A stretch of DNA of 64,000 bases, taken from assembly GCF_009729545.1 (NCBI RefSeq), contig NZ_WFIY01000004.1:470001-534000 (forward strand), given 5' to 3'. The notes below the pieces were generated by a model. That model was not told the origin of the DNA, ran no database searches, and worked only from the letters and a program-made list of their open reading frames with translations. This DNA comes from Acidianus infernus (lineage in GTDB: Archaea > Thermoproteota > Thermoprotei_A > Sulfolobales > Sulfolobaceae). The position numbers were made by a program, and so were the translations under genes. Positions 8,760 through 17,864 of this stretch are shown here, one piece after another. The stretch's first letter is position 1; each line of letters starts with the position of its first letter.

Positions 8760-9704
8760 TCTAAATTTGTGAGTAACCAGCTTCATTACATCAATTTTCT
8801 TTTCAGATATTACCTTCAATGCTTCTCTAGTATCTTCCTCAACTGCGGCATTACTGGAAATTATTGAAATTTCATTGTTTAGAAGATTGCTTATATCATA
8901 GTTTAATATAGTTCCTTTATAAGGAACGCCAAAAAGTAATACTCTGCCTCCTTTTCTTACAGAATACAGTGCCGTTAAAATTGCAGAAGGAGCACCAGAG
9001 GCAATTATTGCAACATCAACACCCCTGCCGTCAGTGAGCTTCTTTACTTCGTCTTCAACCTTAACAACTTTTGGATTAAATGCCTCATCCGCACCTACTT
9101 TTCTTGCATACTCATTGCGAAAGTCGGAAATGTCGGATACATAAACTTTTCCTGCACCGTTTACTTTAGCCATCATTACGTGTAATAGACCCATCGGTCC
9201 GGCTCCTACTACAAGGACATAATCGTCTTTATCTATGAAGACCCTCCTCTGTGCTCTTATAACAGTTGCTAAAGGCTCTATGAAAGAACCCTCCTCAAAT
9301 GATACGTTATCTGGTAATTTTAGTATTCCTCCCCTGCTTACGTTCCACGCAGGCACTCTGAAATACTCTGCAAATCCTCCTGGATCTAGATTTGTTTTCC
9401 TATAATAAGGACACATTGTCGGACTTCCTTTTTTACAGTAATAACATTCATAGTCGGGAACGTGATGGTGAGCAAAAACTCTATCACCTTCCTTTAACCA
9501 GTCTACTGTTGATTCTGCTATTATACCCGCCGGTTCGTGACCTAGAATTGGTTGAGAAGCAGTATATTGTCCACATATCTTTTCTACGTCGGTTCCGCAT
9601 AGACCGCATGCTTTCATTTTAACCAAAACGTCTCCTGGGTTAAGCTTAGGAATTGGAACTTCTTTCAATACTGGCCTTCCGTTTTCAAGAATTATTGCTT
9701 TCAT
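8688..9704 (-). CDS. Medium-chain zinc-dependent alcohol/polyol dehydrogenase
   Basis: 338 residues. Catalytic zinc ligands are Cys36 (CGLCGTD), His56-Glu57 (GHEPAG) and Glu143 (FIEPLA). The structural zinc lobe reads D-x2-C-x2-C-x7-C: Cys87, Cys90, Cys98, with Asp84 where most relatives have the first cysteine. An acidic replacement at that position is known in Sulfolobus ADH. The Rossmann motif GAGPMG is at 167-172, and the acidic residue after the second strand (YVSDIS) suggests NAD(H). Substrate is unknown; relatives act on alcohols, sorbitol, glucose or threonine. It appears monocistronic. Its 3' end overlaps cbiB by 72 nt in antisense. Confidence 0.85.
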   Translation of the reverse strand: MKAIILENGRPVLKEVPIPKLNPGDVLVKMKACGLCGTDVEKICGQYTASQPILGHEPAGIIAESTVDWLKEGDRVFAHHHVPDYECYYCKKGSPTMCPYYRKTNLDPGGFAEYFRVPAWNVSRGGILKLPDNVSFEEGSFIEPLATVIRAQRRVFIDKDDYVLVVGAGPMGLLHVMMAKVNGAGKVYVSDISDFRNEYARKVGADEAFNPKVVKVEDEVKKLTDGRGVDVAIIASGAPSAILTALYSVRKGGRVLLFGVPYKGTILNYDISNLLNNEISIISSNAAVEEDTREALKVISEKKIDVMKLVTHKFRLEEFNEAVRIAKEGKTIKAIIYD

Positions 9705-9794
9705 TATTTTATAGTTGAACGTCTAGTTTATAAGAAAAGTTTACTTTCGGCTTTAAGGCAAATATATTTATAGTAATACATCTTAAATACCTTT

Positions 9795-10334
9795 ATGCAA
9801 ATAATTATTTTCGGATTACTCTCTCTATTAGCAATAAACGTTGTTTACTTTGCGGTCTCTATAATTCTAGTTAAGAGGTTTAAATCAATAAAATACGATT
9901 TTCTTGGAAAACAAATTGAGCTAAAGGTTAAGGAAGATTCTAGAGTTAATGCCTTCTCAGTAATAACTGGTAAAATTCTCGTAACCTCAGCTAGCCTAAA
10001 CTTACCAAAAGACGAGCTAGACGCTATGATAGCTCATGAAATGGGACATATAAAACTTCATCACCATTTAAAGATGTTAATATTAGTAAACTTGTTAGTC
10101 CTATTATTTTTCTATACTGCTGAATTTTCCTTATTTTTATTCATTATCTCAGGGATTTCGATAGTTTTAATTCAGAGGTTTATCTCAAGAAAATTTGAAA
10201 TACAAGCAGACAAATACGCTTCTCAGTTAGTTGATAAAGGATCATTAATGAATTTAATAATGAAATATGGAGAAAATAAATCGAGCATATTTTCAACTCA
10301 TCCTTCTTCTTCTGCGAGAATAAAGAAGATATAA
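9795..10334 (+). CDS. Short M48-family (HtpX-like) membrane metalloprotease
   Basis: 179 residues, much smaller than HtpX (about 290-330). One helix at the N-terminus (3-25), then a short domain leading to HEMGH (His81, Glu82, His85), two close helices (96-128) and the third ligand Glu135 in FEIQADKYA; near the end STHPSSSARI matches the family's SxHPxxxxRI signature. So all catalytic residues are present in a minimal scaffold, like the BlaR1/HtpX mini-forms. Start ATG at 9795; a TATA-like tatttatag lies about 25 nt upstream. Substrate unknown. It precedes, with a 22-nt gap, the molybdenum hydroxylase gene but a functional tie is unlikely. Confidence 0.8.
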   Translation: MQIIIFGLLSLLAINVVYFAVSIILVKRFKSIKYDFLGKQIELKVKEDSRVNAFSVITGKILVTSASLNLPKDELDAMIAHEMGHIKLHHHLKMLILVNLLVLLFFYTAEFSLFLFIISGISIVLIQRFISRKFEIQADKYASQLVDKGSLMNLIMKYGENKSSIFSTHPSSSARIKKI

Positions 10335-10356
10335 GCTACCTCTTCTATTACTATTT

Positions 10357-12482
10357 ATGCAATATATAGGAAAACCAATAAGGAGAATAGAAGATCCTAG
10401 ATTAATTTCAGGAAAAGGTTCGTATGTTGATGATATTAAATTACCTGGAGAAATGTTCGTAGCATTTCTAAGGTCAACAAAACCTCACGCTAAAATTCAC
10501 GTTAAAAAAACTGATAACGTATTTACTGGAGATGATATAAATCCCGGAAAAGACTTTCCAATTGCCAGTAAAGAAACTACTTACGTAGGTCAGCCTATAG
10601 CGGCAGTAGTCGCAAAGGATAGATATGAGGCTTACGATTTATTAGAAAGTATAGAGGTTGAATACGAGGATTTACCTTACGTCCTAGATCCTACTGAGGC
10701 TATAAAAGATGAAGTGAAAGTTTATTCCGGACTTAAGTCAAACATCTATTTCCAAAAAACTTTTTCCTCAGGAAATCCTGAGAAGATACTTTCTGAGTCT
10801 TTAACCTTAGAAGGCGAATTAATTAACCAAAGGGTCATAGCTTCGCCAATTGAACCTAGGGGAATTTTAGCTTATTTTGATGGACAGAGGCTTAACGTTT
10901 GGGCATCAACTCATCGGCTCACTTTATGAGGAGAAATTTAGTTGAATTTCTGGGATTCACTAATATAAGAGTAATTCAACCAGATGTAGGAGGTGCTTTT
11001 GGAAGCAAAATAATTACTCACCCAGAGCAGTATGCAGTGGCTAAATTGGCAATAAAATTAGGCGTTCCGCTAAAATGGATTCCCACTAGGACTGAAGAAA
11101 TGATAAGTGCAGGCCATGGTAGAGATAAAAGGTTCAAATTTAAGGTTGGATTCACTAGAGATGGGAAAATAACAGCACTAGTTGGTACAATAATAGGAGA
11201 TCTTGGAGCACCTTATGCTGACGCAAACGATGATGAGTCTGGCAATGTACTTAGTACTTCTAGAATGATTCTTGGACCATATAAAATAAGGGACGCGTTA
11301 ATAACTTCTTATGCAGTTCACACAAATAAGGTTCCCACAACTTCTTATAGAGGTGCAGGAAGACCAGAAGCTACTTACTTTATAGAGAGAATAGTAAATA
11401 TGATAGCCAATGAACTAAACATGGATCCTATAGATATTAGATTAAAGAACGTTGTAAGACCAGAGGAAATGCCCTATGAGAGCGCATTCGGAATAACTTA
11501 TGATTCAGGAAATTATGTTGAAATCCTAAACAAAGCAAGAGAGTATTATAACGAATTAAAATCAGAAGCCGGAAAAGATGAATGTGTAGGACTTGCAATG
11601 TATGTAGAAATAACTGCCTTCGGACCTTGGGAAGTAGCTAGAGTATTTGCCAAGTCTGACGGTAAAATAATAGCAATAACTGGCTCTGGGCCTCATGGGC
11701 AAGGTGATGCTACAGGATTTGCACAAATAGTTGCAGAAACATTACAAATTCCAATAGAAAATGTAGAAGTGAGGTGGGGGGATACTGACATAATAGAGGA
11801 CGGAATAGGAACTTGGGGCAGTAGAACAATTACAGTGGGGGGTTCTGCAATGCTTAAGGCATCAGAGGAATTAAAAAGGAGATTAATTGAGACAGCAGCT
11901 AAAATGCTACAAGCTGACGTTGAAGAGATTAATTATTCTGAAGGAAAATTCTCTAATGAGAGAACCGGAAAATCTGCTACTATAACAGAAGTTATTTCGT
12001 TTGCGTATAAAAATGGAATAAGCTTGGACGTAACTTACGTTTATCCTGTAAGTAAACCAACAACTCCTTACGGAGTTCATATGGCACTAGTAAACGTTGA
12101 CAAAGAGTTGGGCAAGATTAAAGTTAAGAAATACGTCGCAATAGACGATATAGGAAAAGTAATTAATCCATTAACAGCAGAAGGGCAAATTCATGGCGGA
12201 GTAATGCAAGGTATAGCACAAGCACTTTATGAAGAGGCGATAATAGATTCTCAAGGCAATTTGGTAAACTCTAACTTAGACGATTATGTATTTCCTACTG
12301 CTGTAGAAAGTCCTAAGTATATTTGGACTTATGTGGAAAGAGGGTTATCTGATCATCCTACTGGAAGTAAAGGAGTAGGAGAAGCGGGTGCAGTGGTTTC
12401 TACTCCAGTAATTGTCAATGCAGTAGAAAATTGTTTAGGAAAGAGAATATATAAAATACCAATTAAACCGGATGACCTATAA
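10357..12482 (+). pseudogene. Molybdenum hydroxylase large subunit (CoxL/aldehyde oxidoreductase family), split by a 1-nt deletion
   Basis: Two adjacent frames together encode one molybdopterin-binding subunit of the xanthine dehydrogenase family (about 710 residues when joined). The first part starts MQYIGKPIRRIEDPRL and runs to NVWAST; the second continues AHFMRRNL to the end, with GGAFGSK, YRGAGRPEATY, the GHGQG-like GPHGQGDATG and the catalytic-Glu block GVGEAGAV. The family's conserved ASTQ motif is broken: after GCATCAACT the sequence reads catcgg where CA(A/G) TCG GCT CAC would give ASTQSAH. One base is missing between 10913 and 10914. Uncorrected, the first frame stops at 10929. The partner FAD and Fe-S subunits are not adjacent. 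Sequencing error is the main alternative. Confidence 0.88.
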
Positions 12483-12940
12483 TGCAGAGGCATTTTCTAT
12501 CAGAGAAGGAGACAGAAGAATTGCTTGAGAAAATAAAAGAAAAATATAACGTTAGCCTTTCCCCTCAGAAGGTAGAAATAGGTAAAGAGAAAAAAGAAGT
12601 TTATTATTTTTTAGACGGAGTCTTATCCTTCTTTTCGCAAGATTTAATTCCTACGCTATGCGCAATTTACAAATTTAATATCTCTCTTCCTTCAGTTAAG
12701 GTAGATGAAGGAGCAGTAAGGGCAGTGCTGAAAGGGGCGGATCTATTTGTCCCTGGTATAAAAGAATATAACTGTAATTGCAAACCTGGAGATATAATTG
12801 CAGTCACTACAATGGAAGGAAAAGCAATAGCTATTATGAAAGTTCTTATAAGCAAGGAAGATGCAGAAAAAGAAAAGAAAGGCAAGTTTTCAAAGAATTT
12901 GCACTATCTAGGAGATGAAATATGGAAAATGTGCAAGTAA
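12482..12940 (+). CDS. PUA-domain RNA-binding protein (archaeal MCT-1/DUF1947-like)
   Basis: 152 residues. The C-terminal part shows a PUA domain: SVKVDEGAVRAVLKGADLFVPGI, here seen as DEGAVRAVLKGADL and then KPGDIIAV and GKAIAIMKVL, the strands that form the pseudobarrel. The N-terminal 70 residues match the pre-PUA region of archaeal MCT-1-like proteins. PUA domains bind structured RNA; relatives associate with ribosomes or tRNA. The ATG at 12482 overlaps the stop of the preceding gene by one base and the 3' end overlaps the next GT2 gene by 19 nt, so the three are co-transcribed. Exact function not known. Confidence 0.82.
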   Translation: MQRHFLSEKETEELLEKIKEKYNVSLSPQKVEIGKEKKEVYYFLDGVLSFFSQDLIPTLCAIYKFNISLPSVKVDEGAVRAVLKGADLFVPGIKEYNCNCKPGDIIAVTTMEGKAIAIMKVLISKEDAEKEKKGKFSKNLHYLGDEIWKMCK

Positions 12941-13629
12941 ATAAAAGGGTTACTATTGTTATACCTACATTTAACGAGAGAGATAATATTATAAGATTAT
13001 TGCCCCTTTTAAATAAGGTAATACGAGCTAGCATAATAATAGTCGACGATAATAGTCAGGATGGGACTGCAGAAGCTATAAGGTCTTTAAACTCTCCCAA
13101 TATCCAAGTGATAGTTAGAAAAAAGGAAAGAGGACTTGGCTCAGCGATAAGGACAGGAATACAAAAAGCTATAGAAAATGGCACGGATTATGTAGTTACC
13201 ATGGACGCAGACCTAAGCCACGATCCTATTTACCTCCCAGCAATGTATGAGAAAGCTAGAGAAGGATTTGACTTAGTAATAGGATCCAGATATATAAAAG
13301 GCGGAGGAATTGAGAATTGGCCGATAAAGAGGAGAATAATTAGTTGGGGAGCAAACTTTTTGGTCAGATTACTTTTACGCTCACCTCTTCATGATAATAC
13401 TTCCAATTATAGAATATACTCAACTAGAGCAGCAAAGGAAGTTTTAAAGTGTGAGAGTGCAGACGGTTACGAATTTCAAATATGTGCAGTTTATAGAGTG
13501 TTAAAGGCAAATCTTCCCGTCGCAGAAGTTCCAATAATTTTTAAGGATAGGGAAATCGGTAAAAGTAAATTAACAACAGGGCAAATCTATAAATGGTTCA
13601 AATATGTAATTAGTTTATCAAGAAGTTAA
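12922..13629 (+). CDS. Dolichyl-phosphate mannosyltransferase-like family 2 glycosyltransferase
   Basis: 235 residues, the soluble DPM1/GT2 type without C-terminal membrane helices. The GT-A signatures are VIPTFNERDNI (14-24), VDDNSQDGT (nucleotide-binding DD), the metal-binding TMDADLSHDP, then GSRYIKGGG and the acceptor region DREIGKSKL. Such enzymes transfer mannose or glucose from GDP/UDP-sugar to dolichyl phosphate, making the sugar donors for N-glycosylation of surface proteins. The gene overlaps the PUA gene by 19 nt. It ends 4 nt into the convergent HTH gene. Donor sugar cannot be read from sequence. Confidence 0.88.
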   Translation: MENVQVNKRVTIVIPTFNERDNIIRLLPLLNKVIRASIIIVDDNSQDGTAEAIRSLNSPNIQVIVRKKERGLGSAIRTGIQKAIENGTDYVVTMDADLSHDPIYLPAMYEKAREGFDLVIGSRYIKGGGIENWPIKRRIISWGANFLVRLLLRSPLHDNTSNYRIYSTRAAKEVLKCESADGYEFQICAVYRVLKANLPVAEVPIIFKDREIGKSKLTTGQIYKWFKYVISLSRS

Positions 13630-13955
13630 TCTTCCGTCGTAGTATATTTACCCTTCTTCCTAAGCTTTATTATTTCAGTCTTTAACTCTTCAACCTCCTT
13701 CTTTAATGCATTAATCTCACTCTCATGAATTTCTATTATCTTTTTTAAGCTTTCTACTGGATCTTCCTGAGTGACCTTTAATTTTACGTTTTCCTTTTCA
13801 TCCATCTCAACGAATCCAAGCCTTGTTAGCTCTCTTACATATCCCTTAGCAGTCTTAGGGGAAACTTTAAGTTCTAAAGCTAGATCTTTTAGGTTAATTT
13901 CTCCTTTTTGTTTAACGATATTTATTACATCCTGCAATCTAGGTGTAAGCTCCAT
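13626..13955 (-). CDS. Winged-helix transcriptional regulator with C-terminal coiled coil
   Basis: 109 residues. The N-terminal 55 residues form a winged helix-turn-helix (RLQDVINIVKQKGEI then LKDLALELKVSPKTAKGYVREL). Residues 68-103 are heptad-like and rich in Glu/Lys (PVESLKKIIEIHESEINAL...), a probable dimerising coiled coil. The layout resembles small archaeal regulators of the ArsR/Lrs14 kind, but I do not recognise a named family. It is divergent from the ornithine-cyclodeaminase-like gene with about 58 nt between them, so either that gene or itself is the likeliest target (inference). Convergent overlap of 4 nt with the GT2 gene. Confidence 0.75.
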   Translation of the reverse strand: MELTPRLQDVINIVKQKGEINLKDLALELKVSPKTAKGYVRELTRLGFVEMDEKENVKLKVTQEDPVESLKKIIEIHESEINALKKEVEELKTEIIKLRKKGKYTTTED

Positions 13956-14013
13956 AGTAAGTTTTTTGAATAGTAGTACTTTTAAGCGCTTGGGCAGATT
14001 TTATTAGGGAAAA

Positions 14014-14955
14014 TTGGCCCTATTACTTACAGAAAAAGATGTATCTAGTTTATTAAAATTTGAAGATGCTTACGTTGCATTAAAAGAAGCTTTTATTGCT
14101 TTGGAAAGCAAAGCGGGCGTAAATTCTAAACGAATGAGAACTTCGATTTCCGGCTCTACGTTAACTTGCCAAGCAGGAGGATTGCAAGGATATCTTGGCA
14201 TCAAAACTTTTATAAAGGGTAATTTTGTTTCTCTTCTCTTTTCAACCTCTGGAGAGCTTTTGATGATAGCTGAAGCAGATAGATTAAGCCAAATACGAAC
14301 TGGAAGTTTATCAGTTTTGGCGTCAGATTATATTCAAATAAAATACGACACAGTAGGTATTATTGGATTAGGAAAGCAAGGCTTAGCCCAAGTCGAAGCA
14401 TTTTATGAGCTCAAGAAAATAGAACCAATAGTTATCTCTAGAACTCAAGAAAGAATAAATAAAGCACTTAGGATACTTAGTTCTGAAGGAATAAAAGTTA
14501 AAGTAGCAGGATCATATAAGGATGTGTTTCTTAATTCTGAAGTTATTACCTCGATAACCTCATCTAAAGATCCGTTTATCAAACTCGATTACGTGAGAAA
14601 AGGAATGCATATTAATCTTATGGGTTCTAATATTCCAGAAAGAGTCGAGGCTTTTCCAGAACTAATAAAAGCCTCATCGATTATAGTAGTTGAGGATGTT
14701 GAACAAGCATTAGAAGAAGCAGGAGATCTAATTTTAGCTAAAAAGATGGGAATGCTGGATGAAAGTAAACTCGTTACGTTGTCTTCAGTTATAGCAGGAA
14801 AAGTAGAGAAAAAGAAAGATGATGATATCTCTATATTCAAGTCTACTGGAATTGGATTAGAGGACGTTGCTGTTATGAAAGTCCTTTATGAAAAAGCTAA
14901 GAAAAAAGGTATAGGAAAGGAAATAGAAGTGAAAGGCATATGGTCTCGAGAATAG
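14014..14955 (+). CDS. Ornithine cyclodeaminase/mu-crystallin/alanine dehydrogenase family enzyme
   Basis: 313 residues. The N-terminal dimer domain has the family's lysine/arginine pair region (KRMRTSI) and GIKTF, followed by a Rossmann domain with GIIGLGKQG near residue 115. This family includes ornithine cyclodeaminase, archaeal alanine dehydrogenase, ketimine reductases and lysine cyclodeaminases; the substrate cannot be separated from sequence alone. The start is TTG at 14014 since the conserved LLLTEKDV N-terminus begins there. The 3' end overlaps the aminotransferase gene by 16 nt, a pairing that suggests amino acid/keto acid interconversion (inference). Confidence 0.85.
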   Translation: MALLLTEKDVSSLLKFEDAYVALKEAFIALESKAGVNSKRMRTSISGSTLTCQAGGLQGYLGIKTFIKGNFVSLLFSTSGELLMIAEADRLSQIRTGSLSVLASDYIQIKYDTVGIIGLGKQGLAQVEAFYELKKIEPIVISRTQERINKALRILSSEGIKVKVAGSYKDVFLNSEVITSITSSKDPFIKLDYVRKGMHINLMGSNIPERVEAFPELIKASSIIVVEDVEQALEEAGDLILAKKMGMLDESKLVTLSSVIAGKVEKKKDDDISIFKSTGIGLEDVAVMKVLYEKAKKKGIGKEIEVKGIWSRE

Positions 14956-16073
14956 GAAAGGAAATAGAAATCTCTCCAGTAGAATTAGCTTCTCAACTTG
15001 CCAAAAAGGCTAAGATAAATTTAGCTAGCGGTTCACCAGATCCAAGGGTTATTCCAATTAGCGAAATAAGAGAAGCATATAACGAAGTTTTAGAGGACGT
15101 AAAATCACTTTTTTATCCTGGAGCGGGTGGACAAGAAGAGTTAAAGAAGGAAATTGAAGAGCATTATCTTCAATTTCTAGGATTAAGTAAAGGAGAAGAC
15201 GAAATAGTAATTACAAGTGGAGCTCAACACGCAATGGAATTATTAGGAAAATACTTTCTAGAAAATGACGTAATAGCAGTTGAAAATCCGACGTTTATAG
15301 AAACTTTCAATGCAATTAAACTTAGGTCGTCAGTGGCCATTCCAATAGATTTAGACGATAAGGGAATTAAGGTAGATGAACTTGAGGAATTTCTTAAGAT
15401 TGTTAAAATAAATTTACTTTACGTAATTCCTAACTGTCATAATCCTGCAGGAGTTAACTTAGATGAGGAAAGGAGAAAGTATATTGTAGAATTGGCTGAA
15501 AAATACAACTTTTACGTTTTAGAGGATGATCCTTATAGGCCTATAGCTGGATGCGTTCCTAAGCCTATAAAGTATTTTGATAAAAACGGAAGGGTAATTT
15601 ACATTAGCTCTTTTAGTAAAATTCTTGCTCCAGGTTTAAGGATAGGATTTATTCTAGCTAATAAGGAAATTGCTGAGAAGATCTCTTTATTAGAACAATT
15701 AGACTTTTCAACGTCAACTGTAAACCAATATGTAGTTGCAAGGCTAATTAGGAAAGGAATAGTAATGAGAAGAATGAAAGAATTATATGAGTATTATTCA
15801 AGGAAAATGAAGATACTGAAAGACTCTCTTATTGATCATGGACTAACAAAGTTTAATGATCCAAAGTGCGGCTTCTTCTTACTTTTAGACCTAGAAAAAG
15901 ATAGCTGGAAAGTATTTAATAATGCAATACAGCTAGGCTTAAGCTTTGTGCCCGCTAAACCGTTTTTCTTAAGAGGCGGAGATACAATGGCAAGGCTAAG
16001 CATAACAATGTCGAACGAAGAAGAGATAAAAGAAGGAGTTAGTATTCTTAAAAAAGCTATTCAAATGACGTAA
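14940..16073 (+). CDS. PLP-dependent aminotransferase, fold type I (2-aminoadipate/aromatic aminotransferase-like)
   Basis: 377 residues. PLP-binding residues visible are the Schiff-base Lys227 in SSFSKILAPG, Asn168 in NCHNPAG and Asp197 in EDDPY, plus the C-terminal ARLSIT motif that holds the carboxylate-binding Arg. The sequence is of the class I/II (LysN/MocR-related, without the HTH part) group, which acts on 2-aminoadipate, aromatic or branched-chain amino acids. It overlaps the upstream cyclodeaminase-family gene by 16 nt, so the two are translated together. It converges with the M24 peptidase gene, overlapping by 13 nt. Confidence 0.88.
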   Translation: MVSRIGKEIEISPVELASQLAKKAKINLASGSPDPRVIPISEIREAYNEVLEDVKSLFYPGAGGQEELKKEIEEHYLQFLGLSKGEDEIVITSGAQHAMELLGKYFLENDVIAVENPTFIETFNAIKLRSSVAIPIDLDDKGIKVDELEEFLKIVKINLLYVIPNCHNPAGVNLDEERRKYIVELAEKYNFYVLEDDPYRPIAGCVPKPIKYFDKNGRVIYISSFSKILAPGLRIGFILANKEIAEKISLLEQLDFSTSTVNQYVVARLIRKGIVMRRMKELYEYYSRKMKILKDSLIDHGLTKFNDPKCGFFLLLDLEKDSWKVFNNAIQLGLSFVPAKPFFLRGGDTMARLSITMSNEEEIKEGVSILKKAIQMT

Positions 16074-17119
16074 ATCTCTTTTTCAAGTTTGTTTAAAGGT
16101 CTTGCTTCTTTTTCTCCCATTACAACCATGTCTTCTATTCTTATCCCAAACTTACCGGGTAAATATATTCCTGGCTCTATGGTAAACGTCATATTTTGTT
16201 CTATTATTTGTTCACTGTCTTGCGAGATATAAGGATCCTCATGAACATCTATTCCTATACCGTGTCCAGTTCTATGAATGAAGAATTGAGAATAACCTGC
16301 TTTTGCGATTATTCCTCTAGCTATTGAATCTATTTCTTTACCTTTCATTCCATTCTTTGCTTTTTCAGCAGATTCCTGAGCATTGAGTACTATTTCATGG
16401 ATTTTCTTAACTTCATCAGAAGGATTTCCTAATGAGACAACTCTCGTAGTATCTGTACAATATCCTCTATATTTTATCCCAAAGTCTACTATTATTACAT
16501 CGCCTCTCCTTACTTTCCTATCAGTACACCTTAAGTGAGGCATTGATGTATTGGGCCCAGAGGTAAGTATAGTCTTGAATGATACTCCGTCTGCACCATT
16601 CTCCTTAAATATTTCTTCTAACCTATCCGCAAGTTTACATTCAGAACTACCTTCCTTAATATTGTTAAGAAATTGTAAAAAGCTATTTTCTGCGATCTTC
16701 AACCCTTCTTCCATTATATTTATTTCTTCCTTGTCCTTCCTCATTCTTAATTCTTTTAAAAGAGTAGAAGCAGGAATTAGATTACTTGGATTGAATTTTC
16801 TAATTAAATTTATAGTAAAAACTGACCATAATTGATCATCTATTGCAATGATGGAGTTAGTATTTAAATCCATTTTTGAATATGGATCTTCTCCATCTGC
16901 ATAAGAGATTATTTCAAAATTATACTTTGAAAGTTGTTCTTCATAAAGTTTTGGAGCTAGAAAATATGAGTGCCCCTCACTTACCACAAAGAATAAAGGT
17001 CTTTCCATTTGTTCCTCACTAAAGTTTGTTAAATAGAACATGTTACTTGTAGGTCCTATAATTACATAATCTATTCCTCTGTCTTTCATCATGTTCTGAA
17101 GCTTTCTTATTCTATCCAT
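16061..17119 (-). CDS. pepQ: M24-family Xaa-Pro peptidase (prolidase/aminopeptidase P-like)
   Basis: 352 residues from the ATG at 17119 (MDRIRKLQNMMKDRGI), which is where the creatinase-type N-domain begins. A frame runs further upstream to 17344, but that extension would lie wholly antisense to the next gene and lacks family similarity, so I reject it. The C-terminal pita-bread domain has five metal ligands: Asp in VDFGIKY, Asp in CTDTTR, His in RTGHGIG, Glu in TIEPGIY and Glu in RIEDMV. These enzymes release the residue before proline from peptides in the cytoplasm. Divergent from the RNase Z-like gene with a 49-nt gap. Confidence 0.88.
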   Translation of the reverse strand: MDRIRKLQNMMKDRGIDYVIIGPTSNMFYLTNFSEEQMERPLFFVVSEGHSYFLAPKLYEEQLSKYNFEIISYADGEDPYSKMDLNTNSIIAIDDQLWSVFTINLIRKFNPSNLIPASTLLKELRMRKDKEEINIMEEGLKIAENSFLQFLNNIKEGSSECKLADRLEEIFKENGADGVSFKTILTSGPNTSMPHLRCTDRKVRRGDVIIVDFGIKYRGYCTDTTRVVSLGNPSDEVKKIHEIVLNAQESAEKAKNGMKGKEIDSIARGIIAKAGYSQFFIHRTGHGIGIDVHEDPYISQDSEQIIEQNMTFTIEPGIYLPGKFGIRIEDMVVMGEKEARPLNKLEKEIYVI

Positions 17120-17168
17120 AATTCCCTTTTTTGTTTCTAAGAATATAAGTGAGTAGTCATTACATCTA

Positions 17169-17864
17169 ATGATGAAAATAACATTTCTAGGTACTGGATC
17201 TGGTTCAACCGTTGGTTCAAGGAGAGCCAAGTCTTCCATAATGATTTCAGAAGGAGGAGATAGTATAATCCTTGACATGGGTAACGGTGCTAACTCAAAC
17301 TTAGAAGATCTTGGATTTCCTGATATTAATTCAGTATTTCTCACTCATCTTCATATAGATCATATTAACGGAATTTTCGACTATTTAGTACAGAGAAAAA
17401 TAAGAAGAATGAACGACGTGAAAATATATTCTCCTCCAGGATTTTCTAAGCTCTTGAATACTTACAAGGATATTGGGAATAATATTTCTGCAGAAGTTTA
17501 TGAAAGCAATCTGCCTAAAGCTAAAATAGGGAATCTTGAAGTTTATTCCGTTGAAGCTTGCCACGCAATATACGCAGTAGCATACGTAGTAACTAACGGT
17601 GAAAAGAAAATAGTTTATTCTGGCGATACGTCTGAACCGTGTGAAGGAATTATTGAGGAAAGTAAGGATGCAGATTTAATAATACACGAGGCAACATGCA
17701 TAGAAGGTTGCGAAATTTATGGTCATACACCGTTGCCAAAGCTTAAGGAGATCTTTAATAAGAAGAGAATTATAATAACCCATATACCTTCACAAATTGA
17801 AGATAAGTATTCTAACTTGGGCGATTTTATTTTAGCCTTCGATGGGTTGATTTGGAATGTGTAG
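17169..17864 (+). CDS. Metallo-beta-lactamase-fold hydrolase, RNase Z-like
   Basis: 231 residues. All MBL metal ligands are present: HLHIDH (His60, His62, Asp64, His65), His132, Asp153 in YSGDTSE and His205 in ITHIPS. The N-terminal GTGSG and the ELAC-like order suggest relation to tRNase Z, which trims the 3' end of pre-tRNAs, but at 231 residues it is shorter than typical RNase Z (about 290-310) and no clear flexible arm (exosite) is seen between residues 150 and 200. It may be a different phosphodiesterase. The 3' end overlaps the next gene by 8 nt. Confidence 0.75.
   Translation: MMKITFLGTGSGSTVGSRRAKSSIMISEGGDSIILDMGNGANSNLEDLGFPDINSVFLTHLHIDHINGIFDYLVQRKIRRMNDVKIYSPPGFSKLLNTYKDIGNNISAEVYESNLPKAKIGNLEVYSVEACHAIYAVAYVVTNGEKKIVYSGDTSEPCEGIIEESKDADLIIHEATCIEGCEIYGHTPLPKLKEIFNKKRIIITHIPSQIEDKYSNLGDFILAFDGLIWNV

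Noticed and set aside
17120..17344. Extended N-terminus of the M24 peptidase frame
   Set aside because: The extension lies antisense to the first codons of the RNase Z-like gene and shows no creatinase similarity; the ATG at 17119 matches the family start.
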